64,000 nt of DNA, from contig NZ_CP054151.1 of the NCBI RefSeq assembly GCF_021310995.1, forward strand, positions 847,501 to 911,500, given 5' to 3'. Origin of the DNA: Agrobacterium vaccinii (GTDB taxonomy: Bacteria; Pseudomonadota; Alphaproteobacteria; Rhizobiales; Rhizobiaceae). The notes under the pieces were generated by a model. It did not search any database. It was not told where the DNA came from and saw nothing but the letters and a program-made list of their open reading frames with translations. The translations under genes and the position numbers were made by a program. Positions 19,134-27,812 of this stretch are shown piece after piece. Every line of letters begins with the position of its first letter. The first letter of the stretch is position 1.

Positions 19134-19254
19134 GGGGAGGCTCCAATGTCAGGAAAGATAGTGTAGATTACGATCCGCGAATGGACGGCAATCAAAGGCG
19201 TCAGATCGTTCAGACGCAAAACATGTCACATCCGCTCGGCAGTGCGCAACCTAT

Positions 19255-19266
19255 TTTAAGCTTAAA
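19255..19266. promoter_or_regulatory. Palindrome TTTAAGCTTAAA in divergent promoter region
   Basis: A perfect 12-base palindrome lies in the 273-base gap between the EthD-like gene and the amino acid binding protein gene. It is in AT-rich sequence about 140 bases before the plus-strand start. It could be an operator. Nothing else recognisable is seen in the gap. Confidence 0.35.
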
Positions 19267-19406
19267 TCTTTCCACTTGAATCCCGCTGAATTTTGCCTCA
19301 CCATTCCAAACGATCCCTACGAAGAGCGATCACCGAGGACCATAAAAATGAATATTCGATCCGGCCCGGAAACGTCGCTGGTTACGAAAACAGAGGGAAC
19401 TGCTTC

Positions 19407-20210
19407 ATGACCATATCCGTCTTCCGCCGCGCAATCATGGGTATCGCGGTCACTGCCGCCGTCTCTGCTGCCAGTGCAGGCCTTGCATCTGCGGCCGCAC
19501 TTGTGGCGGGTGCCTATCCCAGCAATCCGCCTTTCGAATACAAGAATGCCAGCGGCACCTTCGAAGGCTTCGAGGTCGATATCGCAGCCGAAGTCGCAAA
19601 GCGTCTCGACATGACACTGGAAGTCTCCGATTTCGGGTTCCAGGCGCTGTTTGCCGCCACCGCTTCGCGGCGCATCGATGTCGCGATATCATCGATTACC
19701 ATCACTAGGGAACGCTTGGGAAGCCAGTCTTTCACGCAGCCCTATTACGACGCCGATATGGGTATCGCGACCCGCAAGGAAAGCAAGATTGCCACTCCCG
19801 AAGACTTGAAGGGCGCGGTGGTCGGCGTGCTGGCGGGTTCCACCGGCGATAAATGGGCGAAGGAAAACAAGGAAAAATACGGCATCAGCGATATCAAGAG
19901 CTACAACGCTCAACAGGATATGCTGATGGACATGTCGGCTGGCCGCGCGGACGCTGCCGTCAGCGACATTCCCGGCATGGAATACGCCTTCCTCAAGATG
20001 AAGGATCTTGCTGTCAAGGTGCGCATCAAGACCGGCGAGCAATATGGGCTGATGATGGCCAAGAACCATCCGCTTCTGGGAAAGGCCAATGATGCGATTA
20101 CCGCGATGAAGAAGGACGGGACGCTGGCCGCCATTCACAAGAAGTGGTTCGGTAGCGAGCCTGCTGCCGGTTCGGCCTCTGCCGTCGAAATGCCCATACC
20201 GCAGCCTTGA
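19407..20210 (+). CDS. Polar amino acid ABC transporter, substrate-binding protein (family 3)
   Basis: This 267-residue protein has an N-terminal signal peptide (about residues 1-28, ending near LASAAA) and a mature SBP_bac_3 fold. Family features are the SNPPFEYKNASGTFEGFEVDIAAEVAKRL segment, DVAISSITITRERLGSQSFTQPYY, and a C-terminal KDGTLAAIHKKWFG. It should bind a polar or basic amino acid or related solute in the periplasm. The ATG at 19407 follows GAGGGAA with about seven bases of spacing; upstream in-frame codons to 19293 lack both a ribosome site and a signal peptide. One permease gene follows; no ATPase gene is present. Confidence 0.9.
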   Translation: MTISVFRRAIMGIAVTAAVSAASAGLASAAALVAGAYPSNPPFEYKNASGTFEGFEVDIAAEVAKRLDMTLEVSDFGFQALFAATASRRIDVAISSITITRERLGSQSFTQPYYDADMGIATRKESKIATPEDLKGAVVGVLAGSTGDKWAKENKEKYGISDIKSYNAQQDMLMDMSAGRADAAVSDIPGMEYAFLKMKDLAVKVRIKTGEQYGLMMAKNHPLLGKANDAITAMKKDGTLAAIHKKWFGSEPAAGSASAVEMPIPQP

Positions 20211-20237
20211 GCATCACGACCCAATCCAAAAATCATC

Positions 20238-20259
20238 GATGCCGATCATGATCGGCATC
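20238..20259. other. 22-base perfect palindrome between binding protein and permease genes
   Basis: GATGCCGATC is followed directly by AT and GATCGGCATC, giving an uninterrupted self-complementary 22-mer. There is no T-run after it. In RNA it would form a hairpin that could protect the upstream binding-protein message or lower read-through into the permease. Confidence 0.55.
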
Positions 20260-20373
20260 ATGCTGACGTCAATCGTACCATGACGGCTGCCTGATGTTGA
20301 TCAGGCGCCCATTCCCATGTCTCGACCTCACGCGACAGCGCCTCGGGGTGGCATGTTTCAGAGGCTTACGGAT

Positions 20374-21048
20374 ATGACCATCCTCGACACCTTCTTCAAC
20401 GCTGAAATCCTGGGCAGCGCGTTTCCGGCGTTGCTGCGGGGTCTGTTCAACACCTTTCTGCTGGGTCTTGCAGGCATCGGCCTTGGCATACCGGCAGGGC
20501 TGATCATCGGTCTCCTGCGGCTCTATGGGCCGAAGCCTGTGCGCTATCTGGCAGTGTTCTATATCGACATCTTCCGCGCAGCACCCATGCTGGTCGTGCT
20601 GATGCTGATCTACTTCGCCCTGCCATTCATCGGCATTCGCATGTCATCCTGGACCTGCGCGATCCTAGCTTTTGCCCTAGTCATGGCAGCCTATATGGCC
20701 GAGGTGTTCCGTTCCGGCATCGAGGGCATTCCATCCGGGCAGTTCGAGGCCGCTGCTGCGCTCGGTCTGCCGTTTCTGGTCACGCTACGCAAAGTCATCC
20801 TGCCGCAGGCGGTGCGGGTCGTCATTCCACCGGCGACGAACAATTGCGTGTCGATGTTCAAGGATACCTCGCTCGCCTCGACCGTGGCGCTGGCGGAACT
20901 AATGAAGGAAGGGCTGGATGCCCAAGCGCTCTACGCCAACCCGACGCCGCTCATCGGGGCGGCACTGATCTACATCGCGTTTTTGTGGCCGATGGTGCGG
21001 CTGGTCGGCATGCTGGAAAAGAAATTCAGCCGAGAAAAGGTGCGGTAA
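20374..21048 (+). CDS. Polar amino acid ABC transporter permease (HisM/GlnP type)
   Basis: This is a roughly 224-residue membrane protein with five or so helices. It has the His/Glu/Gln/Arg permease signature, including AEVFRSGIEGIPSGQFEAAAALGLP and the ATNNCVSMFKDTSLAS loop. It should form the membrane channel for the binding protein upstream. I prefer ATG 20374 (GAGG nine bases upstream), but ATGs at 20353 and 20317 are in frame. Usually two permeases and an ATPase accompany such a protein; here only this one exists, so it must homodimerise and borrow an ATPase encoded elsewhere. Confidence 0.87.
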   Translation: MTILDTFFNAEILGSAFPALLRGLFNTFLLGLAGIGLGIPAGLIIGLLRLYGPKPVRYLAVFYIDIFRAAPMLVVLMLIYFALPFIGIRMSSWTCAILAFALVMAAYMAEVFRSGIEGIPSGQFEAAAALGLPFLVTLRKVILPQAVRVVIPPATNNCVSMFKDTSLASTVALAELMKEGLDAQALYANPTPLIGAALIYIAFLWPMVRLVGMLEKKFSREKVR

Positions 21049-21057
21049 GTACCGTTC

Positions 21058-21825
21058 CTAGAAAATTGGGTTCTCAAGAAGCGCGCAATGGCGGCTGAGT
21101 TCCGTCGCCGCCTGTGTCGTGGCAGAAATATATTCAGCCTCACGCTTGTCGATATCCTGCAAGGCGACGACAAGGCAGATCGACGCGATGCAGCGCCCCT
21201 GCCGGTCGCGAACGGGTGCTGTCACGCAGGCGACATAGGGATCGACCAGCGCACGTGTCACCCAATAACCCTGTTCGCGGGCCTGCTCGACCTCCCGGTG
21301 AAGCTGGGCGGGTGACGAGACGGTGCCCGTCAGCGAGGTGAAATCCTCAGCGGGGATGGAGCGCTCAAGGTCGGCAGCGCTGTAACCATCCAGCAAAAAG
21401 CGGGCGGCTGCGGTGGATGGCAGCGGGAAACGAGAGCCTTCGACGGCGGTACGATATCCATGGCCGCGACCGGAAATGGATATCATAATCAACTGCTTCC
21501 AGTCGTGCAGCAGATCGAGCTCGCAGACTTCGCGGGTGCTTTGGGCAAGGTTTCGGATCACCTCTTTCGCCTGACGGGCCAGCGGTGCGCTGCGGTCATA
21601 GACCTGCCCCAGAAGTCCGCACTGTCTGCCAGGCACGATCAAACCGTCCGGCTCCGTCTGGTCCAGAAATCCTCGCTCCATCAACGTATCGATGATGCTG
21701 TAAACCGTGGATCGCGGTGCGCCGAGCATGGCCGCTATGGCGTTGCGCGTGGCCGGCTGCTGCTGCGCTGCCACCAGTTCCAGCACGTCCAGCAACCGAT
21801 CTGTCCCCCGCGCCCTCACATGCAT
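21058..21825 (-). CDS. IclR-family transcriptional regulator
   Basis: This is an approximately 255-residue protein with an N-terminal winged helix (LLDVLELVAAQQQPATRNAIAAMLGAPRSTVYSIIDTLMERGFL) and a GAF-like IclR effector domain (GYWVTRALVDPYVACVTAPVRD). The ATG at 21825 has GGGAG ten bases upstream; a GTG at 21831 would give tighter spacing, and the ATG at 21849 has no ribosome site. It is divergent from a peptide-binding protein gene and likely controls the importer and catabolic genes downstream of that. Its ligand is unknown. Confidence 0.88.
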   Translation of the reverse strand: MHVRARGTDRLLDVLELVAAQQQPATRNAIAAMLGAPRSTVYSIIDTLMERGFLDQTEPDGLIVPGRQCGLLGQVYDRSAPLARQAKEVIRNLAQSTREVCELDLLHDWKQLIMISISGRGHGYRTAVEGSRFPLPSTAAARFLLDGYSAADLERSIPAEDFTSLTGTVSSPAQLHREVEQAREQGYWVTRALVDPYVACVTAPVRDRQGRCIASICLVVALQDIDKREAEYISATTQAATELSRHCALLENPIF

Positions 21826-21842
21826 TTGCACATATCTCCCTG

Positions 21843-21909
21843 TTGACATCGCCGAAATTATAACCCTAAACTATCTTATAGGGATCATATGTCCACTACA
21901 AGAGACATA
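21843..21909 (+). promoter_or_regulatory. Promoter and inverted repeat upstream of the peptide importer operon
   Basis: TTGACA at 21843-21848 with TAAACT at 21867-21872 (18-base spacing) is a possible plus-strand promoter. Further on, TATGTC at 21888-21893 and GACATA at 21904-21909 form an inverted repeat with perfect six-base arms and a 10-base spacer. The repeat would lie just downstream of the start point, a position suited to repression by the divergent IclR protein. Confidence 0.45.
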
Positions 21910-21943
21910 AAAGAATTCCATCAATCAATAAAGGGAACAGACA

Positions 21944-23539
21944 ATGCACGCTTCAGCGAAACTGCCCTATTCATCAATACGCCGCTTTGCCGCCGCTCTC
22001 GCGCTGTCGGCACTTGTGCCTGCCGCCAACGTGTGGGCCGAAGACCTTAACCTCGCCTACAGCTCGTCGGCGACATCCATGGACCCGCAATTCCACAATG
22101 CGAGCCAGAACATTGCGGTCTCACGCAACATGTTCGAGACCCTGACCCAGATGGACCCCGATAGCCGGATCATTCCCAATCTGGCCGAATCTTGGACGAA
22201 GATTGACGACCTGACCTGGGAATTCAAACTGCGTCCTGCCAAGTTTCAGGATGGCAGCGACTTCACTGCCGAAGACGTCGCCTGGTCTCTCCAGCGCCCC
22301 AACACGATTGAAAACAGCCCGTCCAGCTTTGCGATCTACACACGCGCCATCACCAAGACCGAAGTCGTGGACCCGCACACCGTCCGCCTGATCACCAAGA
22401 CGCCTTATCCATTGCTGCCTGCCGATCTCACCTCGGTGTTCATCGTCAGCAAAAAGGCGAGCGAAGGCATTACCAGCGAGAAATTCGCGACGCCTGAGCA
22501 TATGATCGGCACCGGGCCATACAAGTTCGTGAAATACACACCTGACGACCGCGTCGTCATGACCCGCTTCGATGACTACTGGGGTGGCAAGCCAGCCTGG
22601 GACAACGTCACCATCCGCTTCATGCCCAACGATGGCAGCCGCATGACGGCTCTGCTGTCTGGCGATGTCAACGCCATCGAGAACGTACCGACACCTGACA
22701 TCGAAAAGGTCAAAGCCAATCCCGATCTGGTCTACAGCGCCAAGAAAACCCACCGCCTGATCTTCCTTTTCCTCGATAGCGGTCGCGACAGCTCGCCGGG
22801 CGTAAAGGCTGCGGATGGTTCAGCCATTGCCAAAAACCCGCTGACGGATGTGCGCGTGCGCAAAGCCATCAACATGGCCATTGACCGCAAGGCGATCAGC
22901 GACCGCCTGATGATGGGCCTTGCCTATCCGACCAACAATCTCTCCACCGATCAGATGCTGGGCTTCGACCCCGCGCTGGAGAACGTACCCTTCGACCAAG
23001 CCGCCGCCAAAAAACTTCTGGCCGATGCCGGTTATCCCGATGGTTTCCGCCTGACGCTCGGCACGCCGAACAACCGCCTTTTGAACGATGAGCGTGTAGC
23101 GCAGGCCATCGCGCAGATGCTGACGCGTATCGGTATTCGCACCGATGTCGATGCCGTTCCCTTCTCTGCCATCAACACTAAGGGCAACAAGGGCGAGTTC
23201 TCAGCCGTCATGATGGGCTGGGGTGTGCAGACTGCCGAGGCGTCCTCCGGTATTCGCATGATGGTGGCGTGTCCGGACAAGGCGCGCGGCTGGGGTGTGG
23301 TGAACTGGAGCCACTATTGCAATCCGGCACTCACCGAACAGCTGGTGGCACTGACATCTGAAATGGACGACGCCAAGCGCAACGATATGCTGAAGGCGGC
23401 AGTCCATACCGTCAATGACGACATGCCGATCGTGCCGCTCTATTTCCAGGGCATGACCTGGGCGGCCAAGAAGGGCATCAAGATCATCCCGCGCATGGAT
23501 GAACGCACCTCGGCGCTCAGCTTCGAGCCTGCACAATAG
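21944..23539 (+). CDS. Peptide-type ABC transporter, substrate-binding protein (family 5)
   Basis: This 531-residue periplasmic protein has a signal peptide (about residues 1-32, cleaved near VWA-ED) and the SBP_bac_5 fold typical of DppA/OppA. Early features are SMDPQFHNASQNIAVSRNMFETL and, later, LTDVRVRKAINMAIDRKAI. Its partners are the two permeases and two ATPases that follow on the same strand, making a complete importer. A hairpin lies immediately after the stop. The deacylase and dipeptidase genes downstream suggest that acylated amino acids or peptides are the substrate. Confidence 0.92.
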   Translation: MHASAKLPYSSIRRFAAALALSALVPAANVWAEDLNLAYSSSATSMDPQFHNASQNIAVSRNMFETLTQMDPDSRIIPNLAESWTKIDDLTWEFKLRPAKFQDGSDFTAEDVAWSLQRPNTIENSPSSFAIYTRAITKTEVVDPHTVRLITKTPYPLLPADLTSVFIVSKKASEGITSEKFATPEHMIGTGPYKFVKYTPDDRVVMTRFDDYWGGKPAWDNVTIRFMPNDGSRMTALLSGDVNAIENVPTPDIEKVKANPDLVYSAKKTHRLIFLFLDSGRDSSPGVKAADGSAIAKNPLTDVRVRKAINMAIDRKAISDRLMMGLAYPTNNLSTDQMLGFDPALENVPFDQAAAKKLLADAGYPDGFRLTLGTPNNRLLNDERVAQAIAQMLTRIGIRTDVDAVPFSAINTKGNKGEFSAVMMGWGVQTAEASSGIRMMVACPDKARGWGVVNWSHYCNPALTEQLVALTSEMDDAKRNDMLKAAVHTVNDDMPIVPLYFQGMTWAAKKGIKIIPRMDERTSALSFEPAQ

Positions 23540-23549
23540 ACTGTATCAC

Positions 23550-23576
23550 GGCGGATCGGCCTCACGCCGGTTCGCC
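23550..23576 (+). other. Stem-loop between binding protein and permease genes
   Basis: GGCG (23550-23553) pairs with CGCC (23573-23576), and CGGC (23557-23560) with GCCG (23566-23569), around a five-base loop with a small internal loop. It sits eleven bases after the binding-protein stop and has no T-run. It probably stabilises the upstream message. Confidence 0.45.
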
Positions 23577-23641
23577 CTCCCCAAATATAATCACGCGGTG
23601 CGCCACAGCGCCCTGCGTCAGCTATTTCGGTGGTCGAACAG

Positions 23642-24619
23642 ATGGTAGCCTATCTCATACGCAGGTTGGGACAATCCTGCCTGGTGCTTTTCACCATGGC
23701 GGTTCTCGTCTTCCTCGCGGTCTTCGCTCTCGGCAGTCCGGTAGACATGCTGGCCAGCCCCGATGCGGATCAGGCCGAGCGCGCAGCCCTTGCCGCCCGC
23801 TTCGGCCTGGACCAGCCCTTGCCGGTGCAATTCGTCAGCTTCATTACCAATGCTCTGCATGGTGACCTCGGTTCCTCGTTTGTTTACGGCAAATCGGCGT
23901 TGTCGGTGATTGGGGAACGGTTGCCGGCGACGCTGGAGCTTGCCGTTCTAGCACTCACCTTCTCGGTCCTCATCGGCGTGCCCCTTGGCGTCATCGCCGG
24001 CTTGCGGCCAAAGTCGATTGCGGCGCGCGCCATCATGTCCACGTCGATCTTCGGTTTCTCCCTGCCGAATTTCTGGATCGGCCTGATGATGATCCTGTTC
24101 TTCTCGGTCTATCTGGGCTGGCTTCCCGCAGGCGGGCGCGGTCCCACAACGACAGTACTTGGCATGCAGCTGTCGATCTTCACCTGGGAAGGTCTGCGCC
24201 ATCTCATCCTGCCATCGCTCACACTTGCGCTCTACAAAGCATCGCTGGTCGTCAGGCTGTGTGAGGCGGGAACCCGCGAAGTGGTGACGCAGGAATATAT
24301 CCGTTTTGCCCGCGCCAAGGGCCTCAGCCGCTTCCGCATCATCCGGCTGCATCTGTTGAAGAACATGATGATCCCGGTTGTTACGATCCTCGGCATGGAG
24401 TTTGGCGCGATGATCGCCTTTACCGTCGTCATCGAAACGGTCTTTGCCTTCCCCGGCATGGGCAAGCTGCTGATCGAATCGATCAACCGGCTCGATAGGC
24501 CCGTCGTGGTCGCCTACCTCATGGTCACCACGGTGATCTTCGTCGTCATCAATTTCATCGTCGATCTGCTGTATGTCGCGCTCGATCCGCGCGTCCGGCT
24601 CGGCGGGACAAGCGAGTAA
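23642..24619 (+). CDS. Peptide-type ABC transporter permease, DppB-like
   Basis: This is a roughly 325-residue inner-membrane protein starting VAYLIRRLGQSCLVLFTMAVLVFLAVF, with the DppB-type long periplasmic loop. Its coupling motif is EYIRFARAKGLSRFRIIRLHLLKN. The ATG at 23642 has GGTGG eight bases upstream; a GTG at 23630 is in frame. It pairs with the DppC-like permease that follows after three bases. The whole importer is on the plus strand and appears to be one transcription unit with the binding protein. Confidence 0.92.
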   Translation: MVAYLIRRLGQSCLVLFTMAVLVFLAVFALGSPVDMLASPDADQAERAALAARFGLDQPLPVQFVSFITNALHGDLGSSFVYGKSALSVIGERLPATLELAVLALTFSVLIGVPLGVIAGLRPKSIAARAIMSTSIFGFSLPNFWIGLMMILFFSVYLGWLPAGGRGPTTTVLGMQLSIFTWEGLRHLILPSLTLALYKASLVVRLCEAGTREVVTQEYIRFARAKGLSRFRIIRLHLLKNMMIPVVTILGMEFGAMIAFTVVIETVFAFPGMGKLLIESINRLDRPVVVAYLMVTTVIFVVINFIVDLLYVALDPRVRLGGTSE

Positions 24620-24622
24620 GCC

Positions 24623-25546
24623 ATGAGCAATATAGACGCCACCACGCCACCTCTTCCGGCAACCACCTCCAAGGGCGAAAAGCTGTTGCTGCGGCAACTG
24701 CGCGATCTCGTTTCCAGCACGGAAGCCGTGATCGGACTGACCATTCTTCTGGTCCTGGCTTTCGTCGCAATCTTCGCACCACTGATCGCGCCGCAGAACC
24801 CTTACGATCTCATGCAGCTCGACATCATGGACAATATGCTGCCGCCGGGCTCGAGCCTTGGAACCGGCATGACCGCATGGCTCGGCACCGATGATCAGGG
24901 CCGCGATATGCTCTCGGCCATCATGTATGGCATGCGTGTGTCGCTTGGCGTCGGCATCGCGTCCGTGGTCATCGCCAGCACCATCGGGGCGCTGGTCGGA
25001 GTCCTCTCGGCATATATTGGCGGGCGCTTCGATGCGCTGGTGATGCGGATCGTCGACTTGCAGCTTTCCTTTCCCTCGATCCTGATCGCACTCGTGCTTC
25101 TGACGGTATTCGGGCGCGGTCTCGATAAGGTCGTCCTGTCCCTCGTCTTCGTTCAATGGGCCTATTATGCCAGAACAGTGCGCGGTTCGGCGCTGGTGGA
25201 AAAGAACAAGGATTACATCGCCGCTGCCCGCTGTCTTGAGATTTCGCAGTGGCGTATCCTCGTTCGCCACATGCTGCCGAATTGCATTCCGCCGCTTATC
25301 GTGGTCTCCACGGTTCAGGTGGCCCACGCCATAACGCTGGAATCGACGCTGTCATTCCTCGGCGTCGGCGTCCCGGTGACGCAGCCCTCGCTCGGAATGC
25401 TGATCGCCTCCGGCTATGACTTCCTGCTGTCGGGGAATTACTGGGTCTCGACCTATCCTGGCGTCGCGCTCGTCCTCATCGTCGTCGCCATCAATCTGGT
25501 CGGTGATCGCCTGCGGGCCGTGCTCAATCCGAGGTTCGTCCAATGA
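24623..25546 (+). CDS. Peptide-type ABC transporter permease, DppC-like
   Basis: This 307-residue permease has the DppC-type N-terminal helix (AVIGLTILLVLAFVAIFAPLIAPQNPYDL), the conserved WLGTDDQGRDMLSAIMYGMRVSLGVG segment and an EAA loop, DYIAAARCLEISQWRI. It forms the second channel subunit of the importer. Its stop overlaps the ATPase start by four bases, showing translational coupling. Confidence 0.92.
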   Translation: MSNIDATTPPLPATTSKGEKLLLRQLRDLVSSTEAVIGLTILLVLAFVAIFAPLIAPQNPYDLMQLDIMDNMLPPGSSLGTGMTAWLGTDDQGRDMLSAIMYGMRVSLGVGIASVVIASTIGALVGVLSAYIGGRFDALVMRIVDLQLSFPSILIALVLLTVFGRGLDKVVLSLVFVQWAYYARTVRGSALVEKNKDYIAAARCLEISQWRILVRHMLPNCIPPLIVVSTVQVAHAITLESTLSFLGVGVPVTQPSLGMLIASGYDFLLSGNYWVSTYPGVALVLIVVAINLVGDRLRAVLNPRFVQ

Positions 25547-26538
25547 TGCAGGTGCAAACGAAAATGATCACACCTGCTCTGTCGGTCGAAAACCTCAGCG
25601 TCACCTTCCACACCCGCAAGGGCGTGGTGACGGCGGTCAACGATGTCAGTTTCCACGTCAATCCCGGCGAGGTGCTGGGGGTGGTGGGCGAATCCGGCTC
25701 TGGCAAATCCGTGACGGGCCTTGCCACGATGGGGCTGATCGATGAACCGGGCCAGATTTCCGCCGGTCGGGTGATGCTTGAAGGCCGCAGCATTGCCGAC
25801 ATCAGCGATAGTGCCATGCGCGGCCTGCGCGGCAACCGCATCGCGATGATCTTTCAGGACCCGATCTCGACGCTGAACCCGGTGCTGCGCATCGACACGC
25901 AGATCATCGAAGCCATCGATGCCCATGAGAAGGTTTCTAAATCCGCCGCGCGCGCCCGTGCCATCGAAGCCTTGAAAGCCGTCGGCATTCCTTCGCCGGA
26001 ATCGCGACTGGAGGCCTATCCGCATCAGTTTTCCGGCGGCATGCGCCAACGTGTGGCGATTGCCATTGCGCTGTTGCATCGTCCAGCGGTGCTGATTGCC
26101 GATGAGCCGACGACGGCGCTTGATGTCACCATCCAAGCGCAGATTCTGGGTGAGGTGCAGCGGCTGGCGGCTGAAAACGGGACTGCACTGGTATGGATCA
26201 CGCATGACCTCTCGGTGGTCGCCGGTCTCGCAGACCGCATCGCCGTCATGTATGCCGGTCGCATCGTCGAGACCGGAACGGTGGCCGAGGTGCTGACCGC
26301 GCCGCGCCACCATTACACCGCTGGCCTCATCGCATCGGTGCCAAGTCAGAACAAGCGCGGCCATCCGCTGGCGCAAATTCCGGGCTCCACGCCAAGTCTT
26401 GGCAATATGCCCACTGGTTGCGCCTTCCATCCGCGCTGTTCGGCCCGAACAGAGATCTGCACGACGACACTTCCTCCCGTCGTCACCGATCCCTCCGGCC
26501 GCTTCGCGCGCTGCCACCATCCGCGACAGGAGGCCTGA
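25543..26538 (+). CDS. Peptide-type ABC transporter ATPase, DppD-like
   Basis: This 331-residue ATPase has Walker A GESGSGKS, signature FSGGMRQR and Walker [13 protein letters not shown]. The C-terminal oligopeptide-type extension has the cysteine pattern [15 protein letters not shown], which in relatives can hold an iron-sulfur cluster. It energises the importer with its partner DppF-like ATPase, which starts three bases after its stop. Confidence 0.93.
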   Translation: MMQVQTKMITPALSVENLSVTFHTRKGVVTAVNDVSFHVNPGEVLGVVGESGSGKSVTGLATMGLIDEPGQISAGRVMLEGRSIADISDSAMRGLRGNRIAMIFQDPISTLNPVLRIDTQIIEAIDAHEKVSKSAARARAIEALKAVGIPSPESRLEAYPHQFSGGMRQRVAIAIALLHRPAVLIADEPTTALDVTIQAQILGEVQRLAAENGTALVWITHDLSVVAGLADRIAVMYAGRIVETGTVAEVLTAPRHHYTAGLIASVPSQNKRGHPLAQIPGSTPSLGNMPTGCAFHPRCSARTEICTTTLPPVVTDPSGRFARCHHPRQEA

Positions 26539-26541
26539 GAT

Positions 26542-27564
26542 ATGCAGCCCATCCTTAAACTCGACGCCGTCTCGCGCCAGTTTCGCGGCACGCCGGATTT
26601 TGCCCAGCGCATCGTCGATTTCGTGACCCGCAAGAATTCCGAGCAGGTCGTGCGCGCCGTCGATGGCATCAATCTCGATGTCCGCCCCGGCGAAATCGTC
26701 GGCCTTGTGGGCGAATCCGGCTGTGGCAAGTCCACGCTGGCGCGCATCATCTCGGGCATTCTGGCTCCATCCCAAGGTAAAATCCTGCTGGAGGGCCGCG
26801 ACTTTGCGACCATGTCTGAAGTAGAGCGGCGCAAGGCAAGCCTTTCCGTCCAGATGGTGTTTCAGGACGCGACCGCGTCGCTTAATCCACGCAAGCGGGT
26901 GATGGAAACAATCGGCGAAGCGGCAGTCTTTCACGGCATCATCCGCGCCAGCGAAATGACGACTTACGTCAGCGACATCATGAAGCGCGTGGGTCTGGAC
27001 CCCGCCAGCCGCGATCTCTATCCGCACCAGTTTTCCGGTGGCCAGCGAGCCCGCATCGGCATCGCACGGGCGCTGGCCGTCAAGCCACGCATTCTCGTCT
27101 GTGACGAGTCGACCGCTGCACTCGACGTGTCCATTCAGGCCCAAATTCTCAACCTCTTCGTCGAGTTGAAGAAGGATCTGGATCTCACCTATATCTTCGT
27201 CAGCCACGATCTCGGCATGATCGAAAACTTCTGCGACCGCATCGCCGTCATGTATCTGGGCCGCATCGTTGAACTGGCAGATACCGAAACGCTCTTCGCC
27301 AATCCGCACCACCCCTATACGCGCGCGCTTTTGAAGGAAATTCCGACGCTGGAGCCGAAGAAGCGGGTTTTCACAGCCATCAAGGGCGACATGCCATCCC
27401 CGCTCGACCCGCCATCGGGATGCCATTTCCATCCACGCTGCGTGATTGCGAGGCCTCTGTGTTCGAATGACAGCCCGGCGCTGCGGGAAACCGATACCAA
27501 TCGGTTTGCGGCCTGCCATTTCGCTGAGGATTTCAAGGCGAAGGAATTGTCTGATGTTGTCTGA
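26542..27564 (+). CDS. Peptide-type ABC transporter ATPase, DppF-like
   Basis: This 340-residue ATPase has Walker A GESGCGKS, signature FSGGQRAR and a Walker B region [12 protein letters not shown], where Ser follows the catalytic Glu in place of Pro. The C-terminus carries [15 protein letters not shown] like its partner. It completes the importer of this operon. A 248-base gap with a RIME-like repeat separates it from the deacylase gene. Confidence 0.92.
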   Translation: MQPILKLDAVSRQFRGTPDFAQRIVDFVTRKNSEQVVRAVDGINLDVRPGEIVGLVGESGCGKSTLARIISGILAPSQGKILLEGRDFATMSEVERRKASLSVQMVFQDATASLNPRKRVMETIGEAAVFHGIIRASEMTTYVSDIMKRVGLDPASRDLYPHQFSGGQRARIGIARALAVKPRILVCDESTAALDVSIQAQILNLFVELKKDLDLTYIFVSHDLGMIENFCDRIAVMYLGRIVELADTETLFANPHHPYTRALLKEIPTLEPKKRVFTAIKGDMPSPLDPPSGCHFHPRCVIARPLCSNDSPALRETDTNRFAACHFAEDFKAKELSDVV

Positions 27565-27604
27565 CGGGAAACTGTTTTCGGCATTAAATGGCAGTGCGTG
27601 GGGT

Positions 27605-27760
27605 ACCCCCCTCTGCCCTGCCGGGCATCTCCCCTACAGGTGGGGAGATCGGCAAGACGCACCGACATCACCCATTTATCGACCTACGAGATTGCCAACA
27701 GGCTGCCGCGAGTCGATCTCCCTCCTTGTGGGGGAGATGTCCGGCAGGACAGAGGGGGGT
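27605..27760. repeat. RIME-like inverted pair of palindromes
   Basis: The outer ends are near-perfect inverted copies. The left end starts ACCCCCCTCTGCCCTGCCGG at 27605. The right end, read in reverse complement from 27760, starts ACCCCCCTCTGTCCTGCCGG. Each half also holds its own hairpin: ATCTCCCC with GGGGAGAT on the left, and ATCTCCC with GGGGGAGAT on the right. This matches what is known of Rhizobium-specific intergenic mosaic elements (RIME1). It accounts for most of the 248-base gap between the ATPase and deacylase genes and codes for nothing. Confidence 0.8.
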
Positions 27761-27812
27761 AAGCGGCAAATCAAAACGCTCAATCGCGTAACCTTTTCGG
27801 GGAGACAAGTCC

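Noticed and set aside
23948..25327. Minus-strand open frame of 459 codons in the permease region
   Set aside because: Its His/Asp/Arg-rich product is typical of the antisense of membrane-protein genes.
25453..27519. Long antisense open frame (688 codons) opposite the two importer ATPase genes
   Set aside because: It is a high-GC mirror of two clear ATPases, has no domain signature and no ribosome site.
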